Shown in pieces: positions 33,575 through 42,212 of a stretch of DNA of 64,000 bases. Positions within the stretch are counted from its first letter, which is position 1; each line of letters starts with the position of its first letter. A program made the translations under genes and the position numbers. Source of the stretch: Microbacterium sp. W4I20 (GTDB taxonomy: Bacteria; Actinomycetota; Actinomycetes; Actinomycetales; Microbacteriaceae). The notes below the pieces were generated by a model that made no database searches, had not been told where the DNA came from, and worked only from the letters and a program-made list of their open reading frames with translations. The stretch is taken from NCBI RefSeq assembly GCF_030816505.1, contig NZ_JAUSYB010000001.1, positions 2,418,001 through 2,482,000 of the forward strand, read 5' to 3'.

Positions 33575-34519
33575 TCAGGACGATGCGGGTCGGAAGGATG
33601 CCGGGTCGGGGCGCGAGACGCGCAGCTGCTGCTCGATCTCGGGCCAGCGGGGAGAGATGTCGCCCGCGAGGGGCATCAGCACTGCGGCCGCGGACCAGGC
33701 GGTCGCACGACGGAGGATCTGCTCGGGATCGCGCACGCCCTGCGCGTACAGCACCGCGCAGGCCGAGACTCCGGCATCACCCGCGCCGGTCGGGTTGCCG
33801 GCCAGCGACTCGTCGAGCCGCGCATGCACGAGATCGGATGCCGTGACGGCCAGCATCCCGTCGGCGCCGAGCGACAGCAGCACCAGCTCGGCGCCGCGGG
33901 CGATCAGCGACCGTGCGCCCTCGACCGGATCGGCGATGCCGGTGGCTTCGAGCAGCTCGGCCACGTTCGGCTTGAGGACGGTGGCCCCGGCATCCGCCGC
34001 ACGCAGCAGCGCGGGGCCCGAGGTGTCGGCGATCACCGGCACCCCGGCGTCCTTCCCGACCGCGATCAGCATGGGCAGCAGCGTGTCCGGCGCCCCGGGC
34101 GGGACGCTGCCGGAGATCACCAGCACGCGCGCGCTCGGCAGCCGTTCGACGACCTCGGCGAGCACGGCCGCCCACTCGGCGTCGGTCGGGTTGAGCCCGC
34201 GCTCGTTGATGATGGTCGTGTCGCCGAGTTCCTCGTCGACCACGGCGATGCTGCGGCGGGTCTCGGCCGCGACCGGAACCAGGGCGTGCGGCACGCCGCT
34301 CACCCGCAGCTCGGCCGCGAACTCGTCGCCGACGCGACCTCCGCTGGTGGTGAGGGCGAGCACGTCCGCGCCCTCCGCATGGGCGACCCGGGCGACGTTC
34401 AGTCCCTTGCCGCCGGCGCGCGCGGCGCCGGCATCCGCTCGATGCGTCCCGCCCTCGACGAGGCGATCGACGCGCCAGGTGAGATCGAGCGCCGGGTTGG
34501 GGGTGACGGTGAGGATCAT
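33575..34519 (-). CDS. PfkB-family sugar kinase (tagatose-6-phosphate kinase/1-phosphofructokinase type)
   Basis: 314 aa. Opens with MILTVTPNPALDLTW, the FruK/LacC signature; GGKGLNVARV is the first PfkB motif and NPTGAGDAGVSACAVLYA the second, with the catalytic Asp in GAGD. It would phosphorylate tagatose-6-phosphate at C1. ATG 34519 overlaps the ROK kinase stop by ATGA. A longer upstream frame lies over the ROK kinase and is rejected. Confidence 0.9.
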   Translation of the reverse strand: MILTVTPNPALDLTWRVDRLVEGGTHRADAGAARAGGKGLNVARVAHAEGADVLALTTSGGRVGDEFAAELRVSGVPHALVPVAAETRRSIAVVDEELGDTTIINERGLNPTDAEWAAVLAEVVERLPSARVLVISGSVPPGAPDTLLPMLIAVGKDAGVPVIADTSGPALLRAADAGATVLKPNVAELLEATGIADPVEGARSLIARGAELVLLSLGADGMLAVTASDLVHARLDESLAGNPTGAGDAGVSACAVLYAQGVRDPEQILRRATAWSAAAVLMPLAGDISPRWPEIEQQLRVSRPDPASFRPASS

Positions 34520-35508
34520 GCGAGTTCCCTTGCACGTAGGGCGGCGCCGAGCAGGCCCGCGTTCCCGGAGAGCTCCGCCGCGACGAGCGCGGGGATGCGG
34601 TGGAAGCTGAGACGCGCCGCGAGACGGGTGCGCAGTTCGTCGAACAGCGCTCCGCCGGCCCGCGACAGTCCGCCGCCGATGACCACGGCCTCGGGAGCGA
34701 CGACGGCCGTGAGCTGAGCGAGCGACAGGGCCAGGGCGTCGAGCGCCGAGTTCCAGATCTCGGCGGCGACCTCGTCGCCCGCGGCGGCGCGTGCGATCAC
34801 ATCCTTGGCGCCGTCGGGGCTGTTGCCGGTGGCTGCGCGGTAGCGGCGAACGATGGCTCCCGCGGAGGCCACGGCCTCCAGGCAGCCGCGAGCGCCGCAC
34901 GGGCAGAGCGGCCCGTCGGCGATGGGCGAGTGGCCGATCTCGCCCGCGTATCCGCCCGCCGTGTACGGCTCGCCGCCGACGAGCAGGGCGCCGGCGATTC
35001 CGGTGCCGATCACGAGCACGACCGCATCGGCGTAGTCGCGGGCGGCGCCCAGGCGGCGCTCCGCCCAGCTCGCCGCGCGCACGTCGTGGTCGAATGCGAC
35101 CGGAAGACCGAGCCGGGCGGCGGCCAGATCGCGCAGGGGCGCGTCGTGCCACCCCATGTTGCTGGCGAAGACGCCGAGCCCGGCATCCGCGTCGACGATT
35201 CCCGGGACGACCAGTCCCGCCGCCTGCGGAACCACGTCGGGGTGGGCGGCGCGGAGCTCGGCGGCGAGCACGTCGAGCTGCCCGAGGATCGCCTGCGTGC
35301 GGTCACCGTCGACGATCGGCGTCGGGGTGCGACGCAATCCGAGCGCGCGTCCCGCGGCATCGAACAGCGCGGACTTGATGTCGGTCCCGCCGACGTCGAA
35401 CGCCAGCACCGGGGCGCCGTCGCCGAGCGCGCGCACCGCGCCGAGCGTCTCGCCCGCACTGTCGTGCATCGTCTCGGGGACGGATGCCGCGCCGTCAGGT
35501 CCGGTCAT
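34516..35508 (-). CDS. ROK family sugar kinase
   Basis: 330 aa. Phosphate motif AFDVGGTDIKSALFD, catalytic Asp in AFDHDVRAA, the zinc motif CPCGARGCLEAVAS and the GYAGEIGH histidine. No HTH, so it is an enzyme, not a regulator. In this operon it most likely phosphorylates the imported amino sugar (GalNAc or galactosamine; AgaK-like role). Thirteen bases after the SIS gene. Confidence 0.9.
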   Translation of the reverse strand: MTGPDGAASVPETMHDSAGETLGAVRALGDGAPVLAFDVGGTDIKSALFDAAGRALGLRRTPTPIVDGDRTQAILGQLDVLAAELRAAHPDVVPQAAGLVVPGIVDADAGLGVFASNMGWHDAPLRDLAAARLGLPVAFDHDVRAASWAERRLGAARDYADAVVLVIGTGIAGALLVGGEPYTAGGYAGEIGHSPIADGPLCPCGARGCLEAVASAGAIVRRYRAATGNSPDGAKDVIARAAAGDEVAAEIWNSALDALALSLAQLTAVVAPEAVVIGGGLSRAGGALFDELRTRLAARLSFHRIPALVAAELSGNAGLLGAALRARELA

Positions 35509-35520
35509 CGCAAGATCCGC

Positions 35521-36417
35521 TCATGCATCCAGGATGACGGATCGAGTGAGGTTGCGCGGCTGATCGGGGTCGAGACCGCGCGCGACGGCCCGATCCAGTG
35601 CGACACGGTGCAGTCGCGCGAGGTCGGCCATGGGGTCGATGCCGCGCTGCTCGAAGCGGGCGCCGGTCGCCTCGACCTGGGCGGCCAGACCCTCGGGAGC
35701 CGCGCCGAAGTGCCACACCACGCGGCCGGGAGCCGCGATCGCGATCGGACCGTGGCGGTAGTCCATCGACGGGTAGGACTCGGTCCACGACTGCGAGGAC
35801 TCCCGCAGCTTCAACGCCGCCTCGTGGGCGAGCCCCGTCGCCCAGCCACGACCGAGGAACGTGTACTGCTCCGCATCGCGCAGCTCGTCGTCACCGCTCT
35901 CGGCCAGCGCGGCGGTCGCGTCGGCGATCGCCGCAGAGAGGTCTTCGCCGAGGGAGGCCCGGAACAGGGCGAGCGCGGTGGTGGCGAAGCGGGTCTGCAC
36001 GACGGACTTCTCGTCGGCGAAGGGCAGCAGCACGGCCTCGTCGACCATCGAGACGAGCGGAGAGTCCGGATCGCCGATCACGCCGATCGTCGGGACGCGC
36101 CCCTTGACGTGTTCGACCAGCTCGAGCACCTCGGTGGTGGTGCCGGAGCGGGTGAGCGCGACGACCGCGTCGTACCCGCGGTCGATGAACGCCTCAGATG
36201 CCGCGAACGCGTCGGTCTCGCCCTGGCCCGACGACTCGCGCAGGGCCGCGTAGGCCTGGGCCATGAACCAGGAGGTGCCGCAGCCGACGACGGCGATGCG
36301 TGCGCCCGCGGCCGGCAGCTGCGCCTGGGCATCGCGGAGCTCCGCCGCCGCCGCCCACATCTCGGGCTGGGAGAAGAGCTCTTCGCGCATCCGGGCGCCG
36401 GGCAGCAGGTCGGTCAT
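35521..36417 (-). CDS. SIS-domain sugar isomerase/deaminase (AgaS-like)
   Basis: 298 aa from ATG 36417, preceded by GGAGG. Two SIS domains: VVGCGTSWFMAQAYAALRES and VVALTRSGTTTEVLELV (phosphosugar loop SGTT) in the first; FLGRGWATGLAHEAALKLRESSQSWTESYPSMDYRHGP in the second. The E-x-x-x-x-R-H-G-P region is shared with GlmS and AgaS. Likely converts galactosamine-6-phosphate to tagatose-6-phosphate plus ammonia. First gene of the operon. A glucosamine or fructosamine substrate remains possible. Confidence 0.85.
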   Translation of the reverse strand: MTDLLPGARMREELFSQPEMWAAAAELRDAQAQLPAAGARIAVVGCGTSWFMAQAYAALRESSGQGETDAFAASEAFIDRGYDAVVALTRSGTTTEVLELVEHVKGRVPTIGVIGDPDSPLVSMVDEAVLLPFADEKSVVQTRFATTALALFRASLGEDLSAAIADATAALAESGDDELRDAEQYTFLGRGWATGLAHEAALKLRESSQSWTESYPSMDYRHGPIAIAAPGRVVWHFGAAPEGLAAQVEATGARFEQRGIDPMADLARLHRVALDRAVARGLDPDQPRNLTRSVILDA

Positions 36418-36712
36418 TTTGTGAATCCTCCAGGCAATATGTTGCATAGTTGTGATCGTTTGAAGTCCGATTCGATCATAGTATGGCGAACATGAGGGCC
36501 AAAGGACGAACATGCTTGATTTGTTTGTTCCCTTGACAAATAATCTAACGAGTTCCATCAGAAACTCACCAGGCTCGAACGATCGTGGCCGCCATCCGGC
36601 GAGACGATCACCACCGCACCGTCGCGTGTCCTGCTAGCGACTGTGCACCACCCCACCCCGGAGACGATCCCCGCCGCCGGAGCGGACACTCACAGTGAGG
36701 AATGCAATACAC
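36418..36712. promoter_or_regulatory. Divergent control region of the amino-sugar locus
   Basis: 295 bp, the most AT-rich gap in the window. On + there is TTGACA (36533-36538) before the binding-protein gene, with only weak -10 candidates. Direct repeats CGAACATG at 36487-36494 and 36507-36514 are 20 bp apart; GAACA (36508-36512) and TGTTC (36526-36530) form an inverted pair. Further left, GATCG and CGATC flank GTTTGAAGTCC-type sequence. These are candidate sites for the DeoR-type regulator. Confidence 0.55.
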
Positions 36713-37957
36713 ATGAAGAAGTCACTGCGGTTCGGCGCCGCCGCCATTGCGGCCGTCGCCACGCTCTCGCTCGCTTCGTGCGGGTTCGGCGGGTCGTCCG
36801 GCGACAGCGGCGATGCCGAGGGATCCACCACGATCGACCTCCTCGTCCCGAGCTACTCGGACGGCACGAAGGCGAACTGGGAGACCGTGATCGAGGGTTT
36901 CGAGAAGGCGAACCCCGATATCAAGGTCAAGCTCGAGGTGCAGTCCTGGGACAACCTGGAGAAGGTCGTCTCGACGAAGATCCAGGCGGGTGAGGCGCCG
37001 GACATCTACAACGGCGGTCCGTTCGCGGGCTTCGTGGGCGATGAGCTGCTCTATCCCGTCGAGGATGTCGTGTCGGAGGACACGTTCGCCGACTTCCAGG
37101 ACTCGTTCATCGCGAACGCCGAGGTCGATGGCACCGCGTACGCTCTGCCGCTGATCGCGTCGGCGCGTGCGCTGTTCGTGAACAATGCCCTGCTCGAGCA
37201 GGCCGGCGTGGAGGCGCCGACCGATTGGGATTCGCTGCTGGATGCGGCGACGAAGGTCTCGGCTCTCGGCGGCGGTGTCGCCGGTTACGGCATGCCGCTC
37301 GGTTCCGAAGAGGCGCAGGCCGAGGCTGCGGTGTGGCTGTGGGGCGGCGGCGGATCGTTCGGCGATGCCTCCGAGATCACGATCGACACCCCGGAGAACC
37401 TCGCGGGTGCCGAGCAGATCAAGAAGATGATCGATGCCGGTGCGACGCAGGCCGACCCCGGTTCGACGCAGCGTTCGCCGCTGATGGACATCTTCATCCA
37501 GGGCAAGATCGGCATGCAGGTCGGCCTTCCGCCGACGGTCGGCCAGATCGCCGAGGGCAACCCCGACCTGGACTACTCCATCGTCCCGATCCCGACCAAG
37601 GACGGCTCGCCGTTCACCCTCGGCGTGATGGACCAGCTGATGGCGTTCCAGAACGACGACGACAAGAAGGACGCGATCACGGCGTTCTTCGACTACTACT
37701 ACTCGGCTGACGTGTACGTGCCGTGGGTGCAGGCCGAGGGCTTCCTCCCCGTCACGAAGTCCGGCTCCGAGGCGCTGTCCGGCGAGGAGGCTCTCAAGCC
37801 GTTCCTCGACGTGCTGCCCGACGCGCAGTTCTACCCGTCGACGAACGCGCAGTGGTCGGCTGCCGACGGCGCGTTCAAGTCGCTGTTCGGCCAGCTGCAG
37901 TCGAAGCCCGCACAGGATGTGCTGACCGAGATCCAGGCGCAGGTCGACGCGGGCTGA
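36713..37957 (+). CDS. Extracellular sugar-binding lipoprotein (CUT1)
   Basis: 414 aa from ATG 36713 (a GTG 18 bases upstream is less likely). Lipoprotein signal MKKSLRFGAAAIAAVATLSLASC with lipobox LASC. Binding-protein type 1 text: NWETVIEGFEKANPDIKVKLEVQSWDNLEKVVSTKI, APDIYNGGPF. Delivers the sugar to the two permeases downstream. Divergent from the AgaS-type operon, so an amino sugar such as GalNAc or galactosamine is the likely ligand. Codon use in its centre is less GC-biased than neighbours. Confidence 0.92.
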   Translation: MKKSLRFGAAAIAAVATLSLASCGFGGSSGDSGDAEGSTTIDLLVPSYSDGTKANWETVIEGFEKANPDIKVKLEVQSWDNLEKVVSTKIQAGEAPDIYNGGPFAGFVGDELLYPVEDVVSEDTFADFQDSFIANAEVDGTAYALPLIASARALFVNNALLEQAGVEAPTDWDSLLDAATKVSALGGGVAGYGMPLGSEEAQAEAAVWLWGGGGSFGDASEITIDTPENLAGAEQIKKMIDAGATQADPGSTQRSPLMDIFIQGKIGMQVGLPPTVGQIAEGNPDLDYSIVPIPTKDGSPFTLGVMDQLMAFQNDDDKKDAITAFFDYYYSADVYVPWVQAEGFLPVTKSGSEALSGEEALKPFLDVLPDAQFYPSTNAQWSAADGAFKSLFGQLQSKPAQDVLTEIQAQVDAG

Positions 37958-38005
37958 CGCTCGCTGAACACTGCTGATCGAACGACGGAGAGGTTCGGGT
38001 ATTCC

Positions 38006-38980
38006 ATGAGCCAGACCACAGAGTCCTCGAACCTCGCGGGGGCGGCGACCAGCCGCCCCCGCACCCTCCGCACCCCGGCTGCCGGTCCGCGGGGGAAGTC
38101 CCGCGGCAAGGACCTCCTGGAGGCGCTGCCCTGGATCGGGCCGGCACTGCTCCTCATCATCGGGGTGGTGCTGTTCCCCGCCGGGGTGATGTTCTTCAAC
38201 TCGACCCGCGACATCTCCCTGTCGGGCCTCGATAAGGGCTCGGTCGGGTTCGACAACTTCGCGACCGTGTTCGCGTTCGCGGAGTTCTGGCCGATCTTCG
38301 GCCGCACGATCATCTGGGTCGTGTCGACCGTGCTGTTCACCGTCGTGATCTCGCTCGGTCTCGCACAGATCCTCAACAAGGCGTTCCCGGGCCGCCAGCT
38401 GGTGCGCATGGCCGTGATCGTGCCGTGGGCGGCATCCGTCGTGATGACGACCATGGTCTTCTATTACAGCCTCGAGCCGTACTTCGGCGTGTTCAACAAG
38501 TTCCTCTACGACATCGGGCTCTCCGACGACGCGGTCGGCTACGGGTGGACGAAGAACCCGACCACCGCGTTCGTCTGGTCGATCGTCATCGCGGTCTTCG
38601 TGTCCCTCCCTTTCACGACCTACACGATCCTCGCGGGCCTCCAGTCCGTGCCGGCGGACGCGATCGAGGCGGCGAAGATGGACGGCGCGGGCCCCGCCCG
38701 CACCTACTGGTCGATCGTGCTCCCGCAGCTGCGCAGCGCTCTCGCCGTCGCGATCCTGATCAACATCATCAACGTGTTCAACTCGCTGCCGATCCTGAAG
38801 GTGATGACCGGGTCGATCCCCGGCTACGGCGCCGACACGATCATGACGATGATCTTCAAATACATCGAACTGCAGAAGAAGGTCGACGTCGCCAGCGCCC
38901 TCTCGGTCGTCGCGTTCCTCATCGTCATCGTGATCGTCGCGATCTACGTCAAGACCGTCAAGCCCATGAAGGAGGTCTGA
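38006..38980 (+). CDS. Sugar ABC transporter permease (MalF-like)
   Basis: 324 aa. Cytoplasmic N terminus of about 40 residues, then six membrane segments (WIGPALLLIIGVVLFPAGVMFF first). EAA loop: DAIEAAKMDGAGPARTYWSIVLPQL. 48 bp after the binding protein and 2 bp before the second permease. Confidence 0.92.
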   Translation: MSQTTESSNLAGAATSRPRTLRTPAAGPRGKSRGKDLLEALPWIGPALLLIIGVVLFPAGVMFFNSTRDISLSGLDKGSVGFDNFATVFAFAEFWPIFGRTIIWVVSTVLFTVVISLGLAQILNKAFPGRQLVRMAVIVPWAASVVMTTMVFYYSLEPYFGVFNKFLYDIGLSDDAVGYGWTKNPTTAFVWSIVIAVFVSLPFTTYTILAGLQSVPADAIEAAKMDGAGPARTYWSIVLPQLRSALAVAILINIINVFNSLPILKVMTGSIPGYGADTIMTMIFKYIELQKKVDVASALSVVAFLIVIVIVAIYVKTVKPMKEV

Positions 38981-38982
38981 TC

Positions 38983-39909
38983 GTGACCGTGACCGAGACC
39001 GAACTCGTCACCACCACCGGTCGCGGCGGACGCAGCCTCCCCCCGCTGAACGGCCGCGCGCGCCGCTACACCGAGGACCAGGTCACCCTGCCGCGGGTCA
39101 TCCTGCGCATGGCCGCCGGATTCCTCGTGCTCGCGATCTTCGTACTCCCGTACCTGATCATGTTCTTCGGGTCCGTGAAGACGAAGCCGCAGATCCGCTC
39201 CGTCGACCCGACGTATCTCCCCACCGAGTGGCACTGGGAGAACTTCATCACGATGTGGTCGACGCCCGAGACGCCACTGCCGTACAACCTCATCTCGACG
39301 ATCGTCATCTCGGTGTTCGCGACGCTTCTCGTGCTCGCCGTGTCACTCCCGGCCGCGTACTACACGGCCCGGTTCAAGTTCCCCGGCCGCATGGTGTTCC
39401 TGTTCCTCGTGATCGTCACGCAGATGCTGCAGCCCGCCGTGCTGACCTCCGGACTCTTCCGACAATTCACCACCCTCGGACTCGGTGACACCTGGGTCGC
39501 GATGATCTTCATCAACGCCGCCTTCAACCTCTCGTTCGCCGTCTGGATCATGCACTCCTTCTTCGCCGGCATCCCCAAAGAGATCGACGAAGCCGCCCAG
39601 ATCGACGGCGCCGGACGCTTCACCGTCCTGTTCAAGATCAACCTGCCCCTCGTCTGGCCCGGCATCGTCACCGCGATCGTGTTCACCTTCGTCGCCTGCT
39701 GGAACGAGTTCGCGGCATCCCTCGTGATCCTGTCGACCGACAAGAACCAGCCCCTGTCCGTCGCTCTGACCAAGTTCGTGGGTCAGTACGAGACCAGCTG
39801 GCAGTACGTGTTCGGCGTCTCCCTCGTCGCGATCCTGCCCGTCGTCATCCTCTTCATGCTCATCGAGAAGCGCCTCGTCGGCGGACTCACCGCCGGCAGC
39901 GTCAAGTAG
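38983..39909 (+). CDS. Sugar ABC transporter permease (MalG-like)
   Basis: 308 aa from GTG 38983, with GGAGG at 38971-38975. Six membrane segments; EAA loop KEIDEAAQIDGAGRFTVLFKINLPL. Completes the importer. No ATPase gene follows, so it also depends on a shared MsiK-type ATPase encoded elsewhere. Confidence 0.92.
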   Translation: MTVTETELVTTTGRGGRSLPPLNGRARRYTEDQVTLPRVILRMAAGFLVLAIFVLPYLIMFFGSVKTKPQIRSVDPTYLPTEWHWENFITMWSTPETPLPYNLISTIVISVFATLLVLAVSLPAAYYTARFKFPGRMVFLFLVIVTQMLQPAVLTSGLFRQFTTLGLGDTWVAMIFINAAFNLSFAVWIMHSFFAGIPKEIDEAAQIDGAGRFTVLFKINLPLVWPGIVTAIVFTFVACWNEFAASLVILSTDKNQPLSVALTKFVGQYETSWQYVFGVSLVAILPVVILFMLIEKRLVGGLTAGSVK

Positions 39910-39968
39910 GGGCGGTTCCTCGGCGGTCCTCCGCGGCGGCGTCTCCGCAAGGCGGCTACGGTTGACCG

Positions 39969-40883
39969 ATGAGCACGCACGAATCCGGAACCATCCGCCC
40001 GCTGCAGCACAGGCTGCGCCGACTGACGGATCCGACGAGCGCGTGGCACATCGCGCTGACGAGTGCGGCGACCGGCGCCCTCGCTCTGTTCGATCCCGCG
40101 CGGCGCGGTGTCGGAGGTCGCGTGGCGCTCCGCGCCGGCGCTGCCGTGCTGAACGGGTTCATGGCGTGGTGCGATGCGGGGCGCTCCAATCCCGCGATCG
40201 GGCGGTTCGGGATGACGGCGGCGGCGGTCGGCGCGGGTCTCGCGCTCAGTGAAGCCGGCGATGCGATCGACGCCCGCCTCGACGGCTTCGTCCGCCGCCG
40301 CGGCATGCGCCACCCGCGGCTGATCCTTGGGCTGGGCGCCGCCGCGCTGATGCTCGGCGCCCACGCCCTGAGCCTCAAGATCGATGCCGCTCTCGACCGC
40401 GACCACGACGACCTGCTCGACGACGACTTCCTCGAGGACGAGCCGATCGAGATCCCGGCCGCGGTGCGCGAACTCGTGGCCGCGCTCCTCGCCCGCACCG
40501 ACGGTTTCGGTGCGGGCGAGCTGCGGGCCCAGCTCGCCGCCGCTCGGGCGATCGAGTATCTCGGCGAGGACGAGGCATCGTTCTATCCCGGGATCGGCTT
40601 CACCATGCCGGCCGACCTGCTCCTGGCCGTGCCGGCAGAGGCGCGCTTCCCGGTCATCGGTCGCTACCACCCGTTCGACGGCCGCAGCGCCGACGTCTAC
40701 CTCTCGATCTCGGAGGGGCGGCTGGCGAGCCTGAGCATCACCACCGGCGACGACTGGGATGTGGAAGAGCAGATCGCGTGGATGGAAGCAGGCGGTTCGA
40801 TGCAGGACCTGGCGGGCTGGCCGACCCCGGACGAACTCACGTTCCTGGTCGAGACGCCCGAAGGGCTGAAGCCGCTCGACTGA
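39969..40883 (+). CDS. Uncharacterised membrane-associated protein
   Basis: 304 aa, no family recognised. Residues 25-140 hold three to four moderately hydrophobic segments (SAATGALALF, LRAGAAVLNGFMAW, LILGLGAAALMLGAHAL). An acidic stretch DRDHDDLLDDDFLEDEPIE follows, then a soluble C-terminal domain with YLGEDEASFYPGIGFTMPADLLLAVPAEARFPVIGRYHPFDG. Transcribed alone between the sugar importer and the convergent ROK gene. Confidence 0.7.
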   Translation: MSTHESGTIRPLQHRLRRLTDPTSAWHIALTSAATGALALFDPARRGVGGRVALRAGAAVLNGFMAWCDAGRSNPAIGRFGMTAAAVGAGLALSEAGDAIDARLDGFVRRRGMRHPRLILGLGAAALMLGAHALSLKIDAALDRDHDDLLDDDFLEDEPIEIPAAVRELVAALLARTDGFGAGELRAQLAAARAIEYLGEDEASFYPGIGFTMPADLLLAVPAEARFPVIGRYHPFDGRSADVYLSISEGRLASLSITTGDDWDVEEQIAWMEAGGSMQDLAGWPTPDELTFLVETPEGLKPLD

Positions 40884-40913
40884 CGGCGCCGGACTGACCG
40901 TGCTGAGTATGGC

Positions 40914-42056
40914 TCAGGCGCGGCCCGAGCCCCAGCGCACGCCGAGGGCAGCCGACAGGGCGACCTGGGCTGCTCCGCTGTATCCGTCGACGCGACTGTC
41001 CGCGTACCGCACAGCGACCTGGGTGGTGCCGGTCGCCACGTAGTCGATCTCGGCCCTCACGCGTTCGAGGAAGCGGGTACCGAGCACCGTGGCCGGACCT
41101 CCGATCACGACCTCGGCCGGATCGAGCAGGGCCGACACGAGCTTGATCACCCGGGCGAGCGCCCGCGCGCCGGCGCCCACCGCTGCCTCGTCAGCCTCGG
41201 CCGCGAGCAGGGCGATGGCGTCGGCATCCATCGCATCGCTGAAGTCCGCTCCGAGCATCGCGGTGAGGGAGGCCACGGCCTCGAGGCAGCCGCGGCGGCC
41301 GCAGGTGCAGGCGCGAGCGTCGTCGCCGAACTCGATCTGCACATGACCGATCTCGCCAGCGCGGTCGCGGGGCCCTGGTGCCAGCTCGCCGTCGAGTGTG
41401 ACCGCCGCGCCGATCCCCCCGCCGATGTGGATGAACAGGCGATACCCCGAGCTCGCGTCATCGACGGCGGCTTCTGCGATGGCCTCGGCATCCACGTCGT
41501 TCACGAGCAGCACCGGCACGCGCAGGACGCTCTCCCACTGATCGGCGAGGGCGACGTCGTGCCAACCGAGCTGCACGCTCTCGAGCACCGAGCGCCCGTC
41601 GGTCGTGCCCGGCAGCTGCGCCGCGGCGATCAAGAGGCGGTCCCCGAACTCCGCCGCGATCTCGGCCAGGACGCTGCCGAGCACGTCTTCCCTGGTGGTC
41701 GCGGTGTAGGTCGCCCGCCGGGTGTGCTCCTGCGCGCCGTCGAGCGCCACGAGAGCGATCCGCGCGTCGGTCGGCTGCATCACGACGACCAGGATCAGGT
41801 GATGGCTCGCATCGACGCTCAGGGTGGTGGCCCGCTTGCCGCCGGTGCTCGCGGCCTGCTCGCCCTCGACGACGAGTCTGTTCTCGATGAGCTCGGCGAC
41901 CAGGGAGGATGCCGTCGCTGCGGTGAGTCCGGTCGCGCGCGCGATTCCGGCACGGGTCTGCGCACCAGGACTCCGGAAGACCAGCTGCAACGCCCGACGC
42001 AGGTTCGCACGCCGCACCGACGCCTGCGTGTCGAGGGCGTCATCCGAATTCAGCAT
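40914..42056 (-). CDS. ROK family transcriptional repressor (NagC/XylR-like)
   Basis: 380 aa. N-terminal HTH QTRAGIARATGLTAATASSLVAELIENRLVVEG, then a ROK domain with IHIGGGIGAAVTLDGEL, AGEIGHVQIEFGD and the zinc motif CTCGRRGCLEAVAS. The kinase DxGxT loop is degenerate, as usual in repressors. Upstream lies a textbook ROK-type palindrome (42119-42141), so it is probably autoregulatory. Its sugar ligand is unknown. Confidence 0.9.
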   Translation of the reverse strand: MLNSDDALDTQASVRRANLRRALQLVFRSPGAQTRAGIARATGLTAATASSLVAELIENRLVVEGEQAASTGGKRATTLSVDASHHLILVVVMQPTDARIALVALDGAQEHTRRATYTATTREDVLGSVLAEIAAEFGDRLLIAAAQLPGTTDGRSVLESVQLGWHDVALADQWESVLRVPVLLVNDVDAEAIAEAAVDDASSGYRLFIHIGGGIGAAVTLDGELAPGPRDRAGEIGHVQIEFGDDARACTCGRRGCLEAVASLTAMLGADFSDAMDADAIALLAAEADEAAVGAGARALARVIKLVSALLDPAEVVIGGPATVLGTRFLERVRAEIDYVATGTTQVAVRYADSRVDGYSGAAQVALSAALGVRWGSGRA

Positions 42057-42085
42057 GCGTTCCCCTCCGGCACTCCTGAGAGCTG

Positions 42086-42114
42086 TTGACAGATCGGGCG
42101 GCGATCCGTAGTCT
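42086..42114 (+). promoter_or_regulatory. Sigma-70 promoter on + strand
   Basis: TTGACA (42086-42091), exact 17-bp spacer, TAGTCT (42109-42114). It points away from the ROK gene, towards a chorismate mutase gene that is on the opposite strand, so no obvious coding target is downstream before 42574. Confidence 0.6.
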
Positions 42115-42118
42115 CTCC

Positions 42119-42141
42119 CTAAGTTTATTCATTGAACTTAG
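42119..42141. promoter_or_regulatory. ROK repressor operator
   Basis: CTAAGTT-TATTCATTG-AACTTAG, a perfect 7-9-7 inverted repeat, very close to NagC/XylR-family sites (TTAGTT...AACTAA). It starts 5 bp after the -10 of the + promoter, covering its start site, and 63 bp before the ROK ATG. Confidence 0.75.
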
Positions 42142-42165
42142 TTGGCCTCTCGGCCTCTCACAGCT

Positions 42166-42204
42166 CCGGACGGGCGAGTGCTGCACACACCGTCGCCCGT
42201 CCGG
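42166..42204. terminator. Hairpin terminator at chorismate mutase 3' end
   Basis: CCGGACGGGCGA (42166-42177) pairs perfectly with TCGCCCGTCCGG (42193-42204). It lies 9 bp after the chorismate mutase stop (minus strand) and about 50 nt downstream of the + promoter at 42086, so it could stop both transcripts. Confidence 0.65.
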
Positions 42205-42212
42205 CACTTCTC

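Noticed and set aside
34600..36495. A 631-codon plus-strand frame over the ROK kinase and SIS genes
   Set aside because: Antisense shadow of two enzymes with intact motifs; no ribosome site and no domain.
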